NCBI RefSeq assembly: GCF_020171625.1
Contig: NZ_JAIUZY010000006.1
Location: forward strand, 186,001-250,000
Reading direction: 5' to 3'
DNA: 64,000 bases
Origin: Salipiger bermudensis
Lineage (GTDB): Bacteria; Pseudomonadota; Alphaproteobacteria; Rhodobacterales; Rhodobacteraceae
The translations under genes were made by a program, and so were the position numbers. This document shows, piece by piece, positions 55,391 to 64,000 of the stretch (its first letter is position 1; every line of letters begins with the position of its first letter). The notes under the pieces were generated by a model. That model ran no database searches and was not told where the DNA came from. It saw only the letters and a program-made list of their open reading frames with translations.

Positions 55391-56686
55391 ATGTCTGACT
55401 TCTTTGGCGACCTCAAACCGCTGCGCTTCGACCCCGAGGGCGAGGGGACCTGCTTCCGCCATTACGACCCCGACGAGATCGTCATGGGCAAGCGCATGGA
55501 GGACCACCTGCGCTTCGCCGTCGCCTACTGGCACAGCTTCGCCTACGAGGGTGGCGATCCCTTTGGCGGGCGCACCTTCGATCGGCCTTGGTTCGGCGAG
55601 GACATGGACGCGGCGCGCCGCAAGGCCGACGTCGCCTTCGAGATGTTCGATCTGCTCAACGTGCCCTTCTTCTGCTTCCACGATGCCGATATTCGCCCAG
55701 AGGGCGCGAACTTCTCCGAAAGCCTGCGCAACTTCGAGGAAATCGTCGACATCTTCGAGCGCAAGATGGAGAGCTCGAAGACCCGGCTGCTGTGGGGGAC
55801 CGCCAACCTCTTCAGCAACCGCCGCTTCATGGCCGGGGCAGCCACCAACCCCGATCCCGACGTTTTTGCGTGGTCCGCCGCCACGGTGAAGGCGTGCCTC
55901 GACGCCACCCACCGGCTGAAGGGGGCGAACTACGTGCTCTGGGGCGGGCGCGAGGGCTACGAGACACTGCTCAACACCGACATGGGGCGCGAGCGCGAAC
56001 ATGCCGGGCGCTTCCTGTGCATGGTGGTCGACTACGCCAAGAAGATCGGCTTCGACGGCACCATCCTGATCGAGCCGAAGCCGCAGGAGCCGACCAAGCA
56101 CCAATACGATTACGACGTCGCCACGATCTACGGCTTCCTAAAGGATTTCGGTCTGGAAAAGGAAGTGAAGCTGAACATCGAGCAGGGTCATGCCATCCTC
56201 GCCGGGCACAGCTTCGAGCACGAGCTGGCGCTGGCGCGTGAGCTGGGCGTGCTGGGCTCGATCGACATGAACCGCAACGACTACCAATCCGGCTGGGACA
56301 CCGACCAGTTCCCCAACAACGTGCCCGAGTGCGCGCTGGCCTATTACGAGATCCTGCGTGACGGCGGCTTCACCACCGGCGGGACCAACTTCGATGCCCG
56401 GCTGCGGCGGCAATCCCTGGACCCCGAGGACCTGATCGCGGGCCATGCCGGTGCGATGGACGTCTGCGCGCGCGGCTTCAAGGCCGCCGCCCGGATGATC
56501 GAGGACGACGCCCTCGAGGCGCCCCGCCGCGAGCGCTACGCCGGGTGGGACACGGACGCGGCGCAGCAGATGCTCCGCAGCGATCTGGCCACGATCTCCG
56601 AGCGGGTGATCTCCGAAGGCATCGACCCGCAGCCGCGCTCGGGCCGGCAGGAGGTTCTCGAGAATATCGTCAACCGATACGTCTGA
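55391..56686 (+). CDS. xylA: Xylose isomerase
   Basis: XylA converts D-xylose to D-xylulose. The 431-residue protein has [12 protein letters not shown] with H97 and D100, [16 protein letters not shown] with the metal-site glutamate and lysine, and HSFEHEL and [19 protein letters not shown] with further metal ligands. In the usual NIEANHATLAGH segment it reads [12 protein letters not shown]. The start MSDFFGD is ordinary for the family. No xylB kinase follows within the window, so the next step must be encoded elsewhere. A strong hairpin ends the operon. Confidence 0.97.
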   Translation: MSDFFGDLKPLRFDPEGEGTCFRHYDPDEIVMGKRMEDHLRFAVAYWHSFAYEGGDPFGGRTFDRPWFGEDMDAARRKADVAFEMFDLLNVPFFCFHDADIRPEGANFSESLRNFEEIVDIFERKMESSKTRLLWGTANLFSNRRFMAGAATNPDPDVFAWSAATVKACLDATHRLKGANYVLWGGREGYETLLNTDMGREREHAGRFLCMVVDYAKKIGFDGTILIEPKPQEPTKHQYDYDVATIYGFLKDFGLEKEVKLNIEQGHAILAGHSFEHELALARELGVLGSIDMNRNDYQSGWDTDQFPNNVPECALAYYEILRDGGFTTGGTNFDARLRRQSLDPEDLIAGHAGAMDVCARGFKAAARMIEDDALEAPRRERYAGWDTDAAQQMLRSDLATISERVISEGIDPQPRSGRQEVLENIVNRYV

Positions 56687-56720
56687 CCTCGGGTCTTCGC
56701 CGCGAGCTCCCTAAGACTGC

Positions 56721-56749
56721 ACGACGCGCTCTGCGAAGGAGCGCGTCGT
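56721..56749 (+). terminator. Intrinsic-like terminator after xylA
   Basis: ACGACGCGCTC, loop tgcgaag and GAGCGCGTCGT form a perfect 11-bp stem 34 bp after the xylA stop, followed by the pyrimidine-rich cttcctct. The remaining DNA to 57125 shows no gene, only the wrbA leader. Confidence 0.75.
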
Positions 56750-57125
56750 CTTCCTCTGAGGTTGGGCTGTTGCGCCGGGCGGTTTCGGACGCACTCGCGT
56801 TTGCAACGGTTAACCTTCGGGCGCGCCCTGCACCGGGCGGCGCCGCAGACCGCGCCCCGCCTATGCCCAAGCGCGCCCGAGACGGAGCAACCCGCAGGGG
56901 TGGCCCCTGTTGCGCGGCGGTGCTGTGCCTCAACGCTTCCCTCGCCACCGTGCGCGACCGGTCACGACCTTTCCACCTCGCGAAACGCCATTTGCTGACA
57001 CGGGGCAAAATCACCCTAGGTCGTGATCTCCGGAGGGACCAGTGCGTGACCTTCGGACCCGAAAACCGGCAGGAGGCTTAGCGCAGCCTGCCTGCGACCC
57101 TGAACCGGCACATGGAGACGACACG

Positions 57126-57719
57126 ATGGCAGCCCCCAAAATCGCAGTGATCTTCTACTCGACCTACGGAACCAATTACCAAATCGCCCAGGCGGCCGCG
57201 GACGCCGCCAAGGAGGCCGGCGCCGAGGTGCGGCTGCTCCGCGTCCGCGAGACCGCGCCCGAAGAAGTGGTGAACGGCCAGGACGCCTGGAAGGAAGCCG
57301 CCGAGAAAATGGCGCATCTTCCGATCGTCACCCCCGAGGACATGGTCTGGGCCGACGGCTATTTCATCAGCGCGCCGACCCGCTTCGGCCAGTCCGCCTC
57401 GCAGCTTCGCGCGTTCATCGACACGCTGGGCGGCGTCTGGTCCGAAGGCAAGCTCGCGGGCAAGGCCATCACCGCGACAACCAGCGCGCAGAACCCGCAT
57501 GGCGGCCAGGAGGCCACCACCCTAGGGCTTTACACCACGGCGATGCACTGGGGCGCGATCATCGTGCCGCCGGGCTACACCGACGACGTGATCTATGCCT
57601 CGGGCGGCAACCCGTACGGATACTCCGCCAAGGCGGGGGAGTTCGACGACGCCGGCAAGGCCTCCGTCACTCATCAGGCAAAGCTCCTGGTCGACGTCGC
57701 CAAGAAGCTGATCGCCTGA
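57126..57719 (+). CDS. wrbA: NAD(P)H:quinone oxidoreductase, WrbA type
   Basis: The 197-residue flavodoxin-fold protein reduces quinones by two electrons using FMN. It has the FMN-phosphate loop [13 protein letters not shown] at residues 10-22, [22 protein letters not shown] (about 79-100) and [29 protein letters not shown], all typical of WrbA. Length matches the family. It is a single-gene unit between the xylA terminator and the LysR-xdh region. It belongs to neither neighbouring pathway, and a role in redox stress is the usual reading. Confidence 0.95.
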   Translation: MAAPKIAVIFYSTYGTNYQIAQAAADAAKEAGAEVRLLRVRETAPEEVVNGQDAWKEAAEKMAHLPIVTPEDMVWADGYFISAPTRFGQSASQLRAFIDTLGGVWSEGKLAGKAITATTSAQNPHGGQEATTLGLYTTAMHWGAIIVPPGYTDDVIYASGGNPYGYSAKAGEFDDAGKASVTHQAKLLVDVAKKLIA

Positions 57720-57939
57720 CGCGCATTAGCTGAGGGTCTGAAGATGCGGGGCCGAATCGACGCCAGCCCCGGTCTGAGGTTCTGTTGAAGATGGCCCCCT
57801 GCACGGGATGAGGCCGGAGCGGGCCGCCGAGGTGTGGCCCCTTCGTCCATCTGCCGGCTGCTCTGAGGGACAGCCGCCGCCGGATCGTCTCGGCGGGCAA
57901 CCGGCTCCTAGCGCTCGGCAGCGTCCGGACGGCGCGCGT

Positions 57940-58086
57940 TCAGACCAGCGCGGCGAAGACCATCAGTGCCGCAGCCTCCGCACGGCCAAAGAGCAGTGGG
58001 GCGCTGACAGGCGCCGCAGCGAAGAGCGTCATCAAGATCGACGCGCAACTGCCTGCGAAGAATACGCGCCGCTCGATAGAGAGCAC
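57940..58086 (-). CDS. Small hydrophobic open frame downstream of LysR gene
   Basis: A 48-codon frame begins at a GTG 17 bp after the LysR stop (VLSIERRVFFAGSCASIL...) and ends AAALMVFAALV. Two basic residues followed by a hydrophobic stretch resemble a signal anchor. There is no clear ribosome site, so it could be a chance frame or the remnant of a membrane protein. No family is recognised. The rest of 57720-58102 shows no other structure. Confidence 0.25.
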   Translation of the reverse strand: MLSIERRVFFAGSCASILMTLFAAAPVSAPLLFGRAEAAALMVFAALV

Positions 58087-58102
58087 CCCACGCCGCCGAG
58101 GC

Positions 58103-59020
58103 TCAGGCCTCTGCGGACACCGCGAACCGCGCCTTGCCCTGCTTGGCGATGTGATCCACGAACAGCCGGATCTTGGGGTCCTGCAGCTTCTTGTGCGGGA
58201 ACAGGCAGCCGAAGATCGTCGGAAGGGGCGGCGTTTCGGGCAGGACCTCGACCAGTCGACCGCTGGCGAGGTGCTCCTGCACGTCGAAGCGCGGCTTGTT
58301 GACGATCCCGTGCCCCGCCAGCGCCCAGTCGGTCAGCACGTCGCCATCATCTGCATCGTAGCGGCCCCGGACCTCGAGCTTCTGCGGTCCGGTGGGGGTC
58401 TGTAGCGTCCAGAAATACTCGGGCGAGCGGGGATAGCGCAGCAGCAGGCAATTGTGCCCGCCATGCAGCAGCTCGTCCGGGGTCTTCGGGGTGCCGCGGC
58501 GTGCCAGGTAGCCGGGGGCTGCGCACAGCACCCGGTCGCAATCGGCGATCTTGCGCAGCTTCATGTTCGAGTCGCCGGGATCTCCGATGAAGAAGGCCAC
58601 ATCGAGCCCATCCGCCAGCATGTCGACCTTGCGGTCCGACAGGCGCATCCGCACCTCGGTTTCGGGGTAGGCGTCGGAAAAGGCGGGCACCAGAGGCGCC
58701 ACGATCCGCCGCCCGACCCCCAGCGGCGCGGTCACGCGGATCGCACCGCGCGGCACCTGCGAGAAGCTGGCCACCCGCGCTTCGGCGTTCTCCAGCGCGG
58801 TGAGGACGGTCTTGGCCTCGTCATAGAACACATGCCCCGCCTCGGTGGGGGTGATCGACCGCGTGGTCCGGTTGAAGAGCCGCACGCCCAGGTGTTTCTC
58901 GAGCTCTTTCAGCCGCTTGCTGGCCACCGCCGGGGTCAGCCGCAGGTCGCGCCCGCCCGAGGTGATGCTACCCAATTCCAGCACTCGGACAAAGACCCGC
59001 AGGCTTTCGATATAGGACAT
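58103..59020 (-). CDS. LysR-family transcriptional regulator (divergent from xdhABC)
   Basis: The 305-residue protein has a LysR helix-turn-helix (SITSGGRDLRLTPAVASKRLKELEKHLGVRLFNRTTRSITPTEAG in the first 60 residues) and an effector domain of the CrgA/DsdC-like branch (GAIRVTAPLGVGRRIVAP). It is divergent from the xanthine dehydrogenase operon with an inverted repeat in the gap, so it is the probable regulator of purine oxidation there. Effector unknown. Confidence 0.9.
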   Translation of the reverse strand: MSYIESLRVFVRVLELGSITSGGRDLRLTPAVASKRLKELEKHLGVRLFNRTTRSITPTEAGHVFYDEAKTVLTALENAEARVASFSQVPRGAIRVTAPLGVGRRIVAPLVPAFSDAYPETEVRMRLSDRKVDMLADGLDVAFFIGDPGDSNMKLRKIADCDRVLCAAPGYLARRGTPKTPDELLHGGHNCLLLRYPRSPEYFWTLQTPTGPQKLEVRGRYDADDGDVLTDWALAGHGIVNKPRFDVQEHLASGRLVEVLPETPPLPTIFGCLFPHKKLQDPKIRLFVDHIAKQGKARFAVSAEA

Positions 59021-59066
59021 GCGCGCCTCCCTCTGCGGCGCGGATGATGCGCCTGCGCGGCCTCTT

Positions 59067-59085
59067 TTTCAACATTCTGTTGAAA
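59067..59085. promoter_or_regulatory. Candidate LysR operator upstream of xdhA
   Basis: TTTCAAC-N5-GTTGAAA is a perfect 7-bp inverted repeat in an AT-rich patch between the LysR gene and xdhA, 46 bp upstream of the LysR start. It fits the T-N11-A pattern of LysR binding sites. Confidence 0.6.
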
Positions 59086-59179
59086 GTATTTGCCGTTTGG
59101 GGCGATTTTTCGACTCAATTGCCCGCCGTATGCTGCCTGTCATCCCGGAGCCTCCACCCCGGGATCATGGGAGGTGAGC

Positions 59180-60643
59180 ATGACATATCGCGACGACATA
59201 CGTTTCATCCTGAACGGGCGCGAGGTCTCGGCCCGCGATGTGGGCGCCAGCCGGACGCTGCTGGATTTCCTGCGGCTGGAGCGACGGCTGACCGGCACCA
59301 AGGAGGGCTGCGCCGAGGGCGACTGCGGCGCCTGCACCGTGCTGGTGGGCCGCCTGACCGAGGCGGGGCTGATCTATGCGCCGGTCAATGCCTGCATCCG
59401 GTTTCTTGCCTCGGTCGATGGCTGCCACGTCGTCACCGTCGAGCATGTCTCCGGCCCCGAGGGCGCGCTGCACCCTGTGCAGCAGGCGATGATCGACTTT
59501 CACGGCAGCCAGTGCGGCTTCTGCACGCCGGGCTTCGTCATGTCGCTCTATGCGTTGTGGATGCAAACCCCCGAGCCGACCGAGGCACAGGTCGAAACGG
59601 CGCTTCAGGGCAATCTCTGCCGCTGCACCGGCTATGCGCCGATCATCCGCGCCGCCGTCGCCGTCAGCCGCTACGGCACGCCCGCTGCCGACCACCTGAC
59701 AGCCGAGCGCGAGGCGATGACGGCCCGCCTGCGCGCCCTGCGTGACGGACGCCGCGTGGTCACCGGCCCGGACGACAATCTGGCGATCCTGCCCGCCGAC
59801 GTGGACGATCTGGCGCAGTGTCTTGTGGAAACTCCCGGCGCCACCATCGTCGCCGGCGCGACCGACGTCGGCCTCTGGGTCACGAAATTCCTGCGGCCCA
59901 TCGGGCCGGCGATCTTCACCGGCCATCTCGAGGCGCTCAAGACCGTCGCGCGGGAGGCCGATCACCTCCTCATCGGCGCGGGTGCCAGCTACACCGACTG
60001 CCAGTCGCTACTGTCGCAGCACCTGCCGCACCTCGCGCCCTACTGGGACCGCATCGCGGGGTGGCAAGTGAGGAACATGGGCACCGTCGGCGGCAACATC
60101 GCCAACGGCTCTCCCATCGGGGACACGCCGCCGGTTCTGATTGCGCTGGGGGCCGAGATCACCCTGCGCCACGGGTCCGAGCGCCGCACCCTGCCGCTCG
60201 AGCGCTTCTTCCTCGACTACGGCAAGCAGGACCGCGCCGCGGGCGAGTTCGTCGAGAGCATCCGCATTCCGCTGCCCGGCGCGTCAGACCGCAACGCCGC
60301 CTACAAGATCTCGAAACGCCGGGACGAGGACATCTCGACCGTGGCCGCGGGCCTCAGCGTCACGGTCGAGCGGGGCCGGATCACCCGGGCCCGCCTCGCC
60401 TTTGGCGGCATGGCGGCGACACCGAAGCGCGCCGCGCAGGCCGAGGCCGCGCTCATCGGGCAGCCTTGGGCGCACGCGACCTTCGAGGCCGCCGCCGAGG
60501 CGCTGGCGGAGGATTTCTCTCCGCTCAGCGATTGGCGCGGCTCGGCCGGCTACCGGATGCTGAGCGCGCAGAACCTGCTGCGCCGCTTCTTCCTCGAGCA
60601 GGACGCCGACACCACCGCGCCCGCCCAACTCGCAACCGCCTGA
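59180..60643 (+). CDS. xdhA: Xanthine dehydrogenase small subunit (2Fe-2S and FAD)
   Basis: The 487-residue subunit carries electrons from the molybdenum site to NAD. Cysteines C44, C49, C52 and C72 bind the first [2Fe-2S] cluster and C112, C115, C147 and C149 (QCGFCTPG, NLCRCTGYAP) bind the second. A FAD domain follows from about residue 190 (ATIVAGATDVGLWVTK, GTVGGNIANGSPIGDTPP) and a CO-dehydrogenase flavoprotein C-terminal domain ends it. It is the first gene of xdhABC; GAGGTGA lies just upstream of the ATG. Confidence 0.95.
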   Translation: MTYRDDIRFILNGREVSARDVGASRTLLDFLRLERRLTGTKEGCAEGDCGACTVLVGRLTEAGLIYAPVNACIRFLASVDGCHVVTVEHVSGPEGALHPVQQAMIDFHGSQCGFCTPGFVMSLYALWMQTPEPTEAQVETALQGNLCRCTGYAPIIRAAVAVSRYGTPAADHLTAEREAMTARLRALRDGRRVVTGPDDNLAILPADVDDLAQCLVETPGATIVAGATDVGLWVTKFLRPIGPAIFTGHLEALKTVAREADHLLIGAGASYTDCQSLLSQHLPHLAPYWDRIAGWQVRNMGTVGGNIANGSPIGDTPPVLIALGAEITLRHGSERRTLPLERFFLDYGKQDRAAGEFVESIRIPLPGASDRNAAYKISKRRDEDISTVAAGLSVTVERGRITRARLAFGGMAATPKRAAQAEAALIGQPWAHATFEAAAEALAEDFSPLSDWRGSAGYRMLSAQNLLRRFFLEQDADTTAPAQLATA

Positions 60644-60654
60644 GGGACTGGACC

Positions 60655-62976
60655 ATGAAGGACACTCTGACCATCACCGGCGCCGCCCATAGCGACCACA
60701 ATCACGACAGCGCGGTCAAGCACGTGACGGGCCGGGCCAATTACACCGACGACATCGCCATGCCCGAGGGCACCCTGCACGCCTATCTCGGCGTCTCGCA
60801 CGTGGCCCACGCGACGCTGCACGGCCTCGACCTGAGCGAGGTGCTGGCGGTGCCCGGCGTGGTCGGCGTGCTCACCGCCGCGGACGTGCCCGGCGTCAAC
60901 GACATCAGCCCCACGGGCCGCAATGACGAGCCGGTCTTTCCCACCGACCGGATCCAGTTCCACGGCCAGCCGCTGTTTGCCGTGGTGGCCGAAACCCGCG
61001 ACATCGCCCGCCGCGCGGCGGAGCGGGCATGCATCGACTGCACCCCGCTGCCCCATGCGCTCGACCCCGTCGCCGCGCAGGAGGCCGGCTATCCGCATGT
61101 CACCGCGCCGCTGAAGCTCGAGCGTGGCGACCTCGACGCCGGCCTTGCCGCTGCGAAGAACCGGATCAAGGGCCGCATCACCGTGGGCGGTCAGGATCAC
61201 ATGTATCTCGAAGGGCACATCGCCTTTGCCATCCCGGGCGAGGATGACGACGTGATCGTGCATTGCTCGACCCAGCACCCCAGCGAGGCGCAGCACATGG
61301 TGGCGCATGTTCTCGGCGTGCCCTCGAACGCGGTGGTGGTGAACGTGCGCCGCATGGGTGGCGGGTTCGGCGGCAAGGAAAGCCAGATGAACCTGTTCGC
61401 CGCCGTCGCGGCCATGGCCGCGAAGAAGTGGGGACAGGCGGTCAAGATCCGCCCCGACCGCGATCAGGACATGACCGCCACCGGCAAGCGGCACGACTTC
61501 GTCATCGACTACGAGGTCGGCTTTGACGACACCGGGCGGATCGAGGCCGTCGGCGGCACCTTCGCCGCGCGCTGCGGGTTCTCCTCGGACCTCTCGGGTC
61601 CCGTGACCGACCGCGCGCTGTTCCATGCCGACAACGCCTATTTCTATCCCAATGTGCGCCTGACCAGCCGCCCGATGAAGACCAACACCGTGTCGAACAC
61701 CGCCTTTCGCGGCTTCGGCGGCCCTCAGGGGGTCGTCGCCGCCGAGCGCATGATCGAGGAAATCGCCTATGCCACCGGGCAGGACCCGCTCGACGTGCGC
61801 AAGGCCAATTTCTACGGCAACGAGGGGCGCGATCTGACACCGTACCACCAGCAGGTGGAGGACAACATCCTCGACCGTCTGGTCTCGGAGCTGGAAGAGA
61901 GCGCCGACTACCGCGCCCGCCGGACCGAAATCCTCGCCTACAACGCGGGCTCGCCGGTCCTGAAGAAGGGCATCGCGCTTACGCCGGTGAAGTTCGGCAT
62001 CTCCTTCACCGCGACGTGGTACAATCAGGCGGGCGCGCTGGTGCATGTCTATAACGACGGCTCCATCCACCTGAACCACGGCGGCACCGAGATGGGACAG
62101 GGCCTCAACACCAAGGTCGCGCAGGTCGTGGCCGAGGCCTTCCAGGTCGATTTCGAGCGCATCAAGATCACCAAGACCACCACCGAGAAGGTCCCCAACA
62201 CCTCGGCCACTGCTGCCTCGTCCGGCACCGACCTGAACGGCATGGCGGCGCTGAACGCGGTCGAGCAGATCAAGGCGCGGCTGGTGGAGTTCGCCTGCGA
62301 CCGCTGGGCCGTGCCGCCCGGGGCCGTGCGCTTCGAGGCCAACCGCGTGCTGATCGGCGACGAGGTGCTGAGCTTCGATGCCTTCATCAGGCAGGCCTAC
62401 CTCGCCCGCGTCCAGCTGTCCGCGGCGGGCTTCTACAAGACGCCCAAGATCCACTGGGATCGCGACAAGGGTCAGGGCCGCCCCTTCTACTACTATGCCT
62501 ACGGCGCCGCCTGTTCCGAGGTCACGATCGACACGCTGACCGGCGAATACCGGGTCGAGCGGACCGACATCCTGCACGACGTGGGCCGCTCGCTGAACCC
62601 GGCGCTCGACAAGGGGCAGGTCGAGGGCGCCTTCATCCAGGGCATGGGCTGGCTGACCACCGAAGAATTGTGGTGGGACGATGCGGGGCGCCTGCGCACC
62701 CATGCGCCGTCGACCTACAAGATCCCGCTCGCCTCGGACCGGCCGCGCGTGTTCAACGTCAACCTCGCAGACTGGTCGGAGAACCGCGAGCTGACGATCA
62801 AGCGCTCGAAAGCGGTCGGAGAGCCGCCCTTCATGCTGGGCATCTCGGTCTTCGAGGCGCTGTCGATGGCGGTGGCCTCGGTCGCGGACTACCGCGAATG
62901 CCCGCGGCTCGACGCGCCCGCCACGCCAGAGCGCGTGCTGATGGCGGTGGACCGCCTGCGCCGGGGCGCGGCGTGA
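60655..62976 (+). CDS. xdhB: Xanthine dehydrogenase large subunit (molybdopterin)
   Basis: The 773-residue subunit hydroxylates hypoxanthine/xanthine to uric acid at its molybdenum cofactor. It has the Moco-binding MGGGFGGKES, AFRGFGGPQG with the substrate-binding arginine, GGTEMGQGLNTK, and the catalytic glutamate E723 in KAVGEPPFML, corresponding to E730 of Rhodobacter capsulatus XdhB. Length is usual for XdhB. It starts 11 bp after xdhA and overlaps the xdhC start (GTGA). Confidence 0.95.
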   Translation: MKDTLTITGAAHSDHNHDSAVKHVTGRANYTDDIAMPEGTLHAYLGVSHVAHATLHGLDLSEVLAVPGVVGVLTAADVPGVNDISPTGRNDEPVFPTDRIQFHGQPLFAVVAETRDIARRAAERACIDCTPLPHALDPVAAQEAGYPHVTAPLKLERGDLDAGLAAAKNRIKGRITVGGQDHMYLEGHIAFAIPGEDDDVIVHCSTQHPSEAQHMVAHVLGVPSNAVVVNVRRMGGGFGGKESQMNLFAAVAAMAAKKWGQAVKIRPDRDQDMTATGKRHDFVIDYEVGFDDTGRIEAVGGTFAARCGFSSDLSGPVTDRALFHADNAYFYPNVRLTSRPMKTNTVSNTAFRGFGGPQGVVAAERMIEEIAYATGQDPLDVRKANFYGNEGRDLTPYHQQVEDNILDRLVSELEESADYRARRTEILAYNAGSPVLKKGIALTPVKFGISFTATWYNQAGALVHVYNDGSIHLNHGGTEMGQGLNTKVAQVVAEAFQVDFERIKITKTTTEKVPNTSATAASSGTDLNGMAALNAVEQIKARLVEFACDRWAVPPGAVRFEANRVLIGDEVLSFDAFIRQAYLARVQLSAAGFYKTPKIHWDRDKGQGRPFYYYAYGAACSEVTIDTLTGEYRVERTDILHDVGRSLNPALDKGQVEGAFIQGMGWLTTEELWWDDAGRLRTHAPSTYKIPLASDRPRVFNVNLADWSENRELTIKRSKAVGEPPFMLGISVFEALSMAVASVADYRECPRLDAPATPERVLMAVDRLRRGAA

Positions 62977-63842
62977 CTCTCGCGGCCTTTCTCGAGACCC
63001 ACGGCGCGGTGATCCGCGTGGCGCTGACCCGCGTGCGCGGGTCCTCGCCCCGCGAGGCGGGCACCGAGATGTTCGTGGCCGGCGAGGCGCTCTACGGCAC
63101 CATCGGCGGCGGCCAGCTGGAACATCGCGCCGTCGAGGCGGCGCGCGCCATGCTCCGCGACGGCGCCCTGAGCCGGGAGATGGACGTGCCGCTCGGGCCC
63201 GAGATCGGGCAATGCTGCGGCGGACGGGTGGAGCTGTCGCTGCAACGGATGCGCGCCTCGGACAAGGGCGCGGCGCTGGATCGGGCAGAGGCCGAGACCG
63301 CCGCCCTGCCGCATGTCTATGTCATGGGCGCGGGCCATGTGGGTCGGGCGCTGGCCGACCTGCTGCAACACCTGCCGATGCGCACCATCCTCGTCGATCC
63401 GCGCGCCGGCGAGATCGCCCTCTGCACGGCGGCTGTGGAGACACGGGTCTCCGCCATCCCCGAGGTCGAGGTGGCCAATGCGCCCGCCGGCAGCGCCTTC
63501 GTGGTGCTGACCCACGACCACGGGCTCGACTTTCTGCTGACCTCCGCGGCGCTCGAGAGGGGCGACGCCGCCTATGTCGGCATGATCGGCTCGGCCACCA
63601 AGCGCGCGAAGCTGCGCAGCTGGATGCGCCAGCATTGCGGCCCCTGCGATTTCGGCCAGCTCACCTGCCCCATCGGGGCGCAGGGCAGCGGCGACAAACG
63701 GCCCGCCCTGATCGCGGCCTTCGTCGTGGCCGAGGTTCTGGCCGAGCTGACCCGTGGGGAGCGGGTCACCGGCCGGGCCGGGTCAGGACAGACCCCCGAA
63801 AGGGGCCATCATCACGACCAGAAGGGAGCGTCGGCCCGATAG
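62973..63842 (+). CDS. xdhC: Xanthine dehydrogenase molybdenum-cofactor chaperone
   Basis: XdhC binds and sulfurates Moco and inserts it into XdhB. The 289-residue protein starts at a GTG overlapping the xdhB stop. It has VRGSSPREAGTEM, IGGGQLEHRAV, and GQCCGGRVEL with two adjacent cysteines in the N-terminal XdhC/CoxI domain, and a Rossmann domain with VMGAGHVGRALADLL and YVGMIGSATKRAKL. A histidine-rich tail (ERGHHHDQKG) closes it. The operon continues to a probable permease 39 bp downstream. Confidence 0.93.
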   Translation: MTLAAFLETHGAVIRVALTRVRGSSPREAGTEMFVAGEALYGTIGGGQLEHRAVEAARAMLRDGALSREMDVPLGPEIGQCCGGRVELSLQRMRASDKGAALDRAEAETAALPHVYVMGAGHVGRALADLLQHLPMRTILVDPRAGEIALCTAAVETRVSAIPEVEVANAPAGSAFVVLTHDHGLDFLLTSAALERGDAAYVGMIGSATKRAKLRSWMRQHCGPCDFGQLTCPIGAQGSGDKRPALIAAFVVAEVLAELTRGERVTGRAGSGQTPERGHHHDQKGASAR

Positions 63843-63881
63843 CGGGAGGCGGGGCTGGTCATTACGGAGGAGGAGACCGTC

Positions 63882-64000
63882 ATGGACGGGACAAGCTACA
63901 ACTACCGGTTGGTGTCGCGCGGCGACTCCAGCGCCTTCTGGGCGCTGTTCACCGACAACCTCGTGAACCTGCTGATCCTGTCGGGGATCTGCCAGTTCGT
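63882..64000 (+). CDS. Probable NCS2-type purine permease, N-terminal fragment (runs off right edge)
   Basis: Only 39 codons are in the window. MDGTSYNYRLVSRGDSSAFWALFTDN precedes a hydrophobic NLVNLLILSGICQF segment, like the start of a membrane permease. GGAGGAGGAG lies six bases before the ATG. Xanthine/uracil permeases often follow xdhABC, so a purine importer is the best guess. A different membrane protein cannot be excluded from this fragment. Confidence 0.55.
   Translation, partial: MDGTSYNYRLVSRGDSSAFWALFTDNLVNLLILSGICQF

Overview
The window is high-GC (roughly two-thirds G+C) bacterial chromosome with dense, mostly operonic genes and many ATGA start/stop overlaps. The aerobic cobalamin genes (cobG, cobN, cobW), a TAXI-type TRAP transporter, several ABC sugar importers and an xdhABC operon point to an alphaproteobacterium of the Rhodobacteraceae (Roseobacter group). 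The organism is inferred from gene content only. No rRNA, tRNA, CRISPR array, prophage or intact transposon was seen.

Layout. (1) 1-7680, minus strand: a cobalamin riboswitch heads an operon DUF1636 protein-cobW-cobN-cobG-cobH-cobI-cobJ (cobJ runs off the left edge); cobO is divergent at 7724-8347. (2) 8348-15345: a loose region with a 155-bp MITE-like element, a membrane transporter, an octaheme cytochrome c with HEAT/TPR-like repeats, and a phosphatase-moxR-DUF58 operon whose DUF58 gene carries an in-frame stop. (3) 16105-29022: a myo-inositol regulon (iolG, ABC importer, second Gfo/Idh dehydrogenase, iolC-DUF2090 fusion, iolD, iolE, iolB, Hyi-like isomerase), with a divergent LacI-family regulator and three near-identical palindromic operators between them. 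(4) 29255-30990: LysR regulator divergent from a DJ-1/PfpI protein. (5) 31293-33473: polar amino acid ABC importer. (6) 33791-39321: TAXI/TRAP transporter plus AtuA-like proteins with a divergent LysR regulator. (7) 39517-46375: CUT2 sugar ABC importer, Gfo/Idh dehydrogenase, TIM-barrel isomerase and LacI regulator. (8) 46617-56686: a second, related LacI regulator divergent from the first, then a CUT1 importer, GH43 beta-xylosidase, ATPase, Gfo/Idh dehydrogenase, ThuA-like protein and xylose isomerase, i.e. xylo-oligosaccharide use. (9) 57126-64000: wrbA, a LysR regulator and xdhABC followed by the start of a probable purine permease.

How it fits together. Most of the window takes up and breaks down plant- or algae-derived carbon (inositol, xylosides, an unidentified sugar, an unidentified TRAP substrate, purines). 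Each catabolic set has its own local regulator, usually divergently transcribed, and in several cases a palindromic site is visible in the shared intergenic region. The most informative leads are the two head-to-head LacI paralogues with distinct 16-bp palindromes, the Gfo/Idh plus ThuA-like pair inside the xyloside operon, the iolC-DUF2090 fusion without iolJ or iolA nearby, the broken DUF58 gene beside an intact moxR, and the octaheme cytochrome with no obvious partners.
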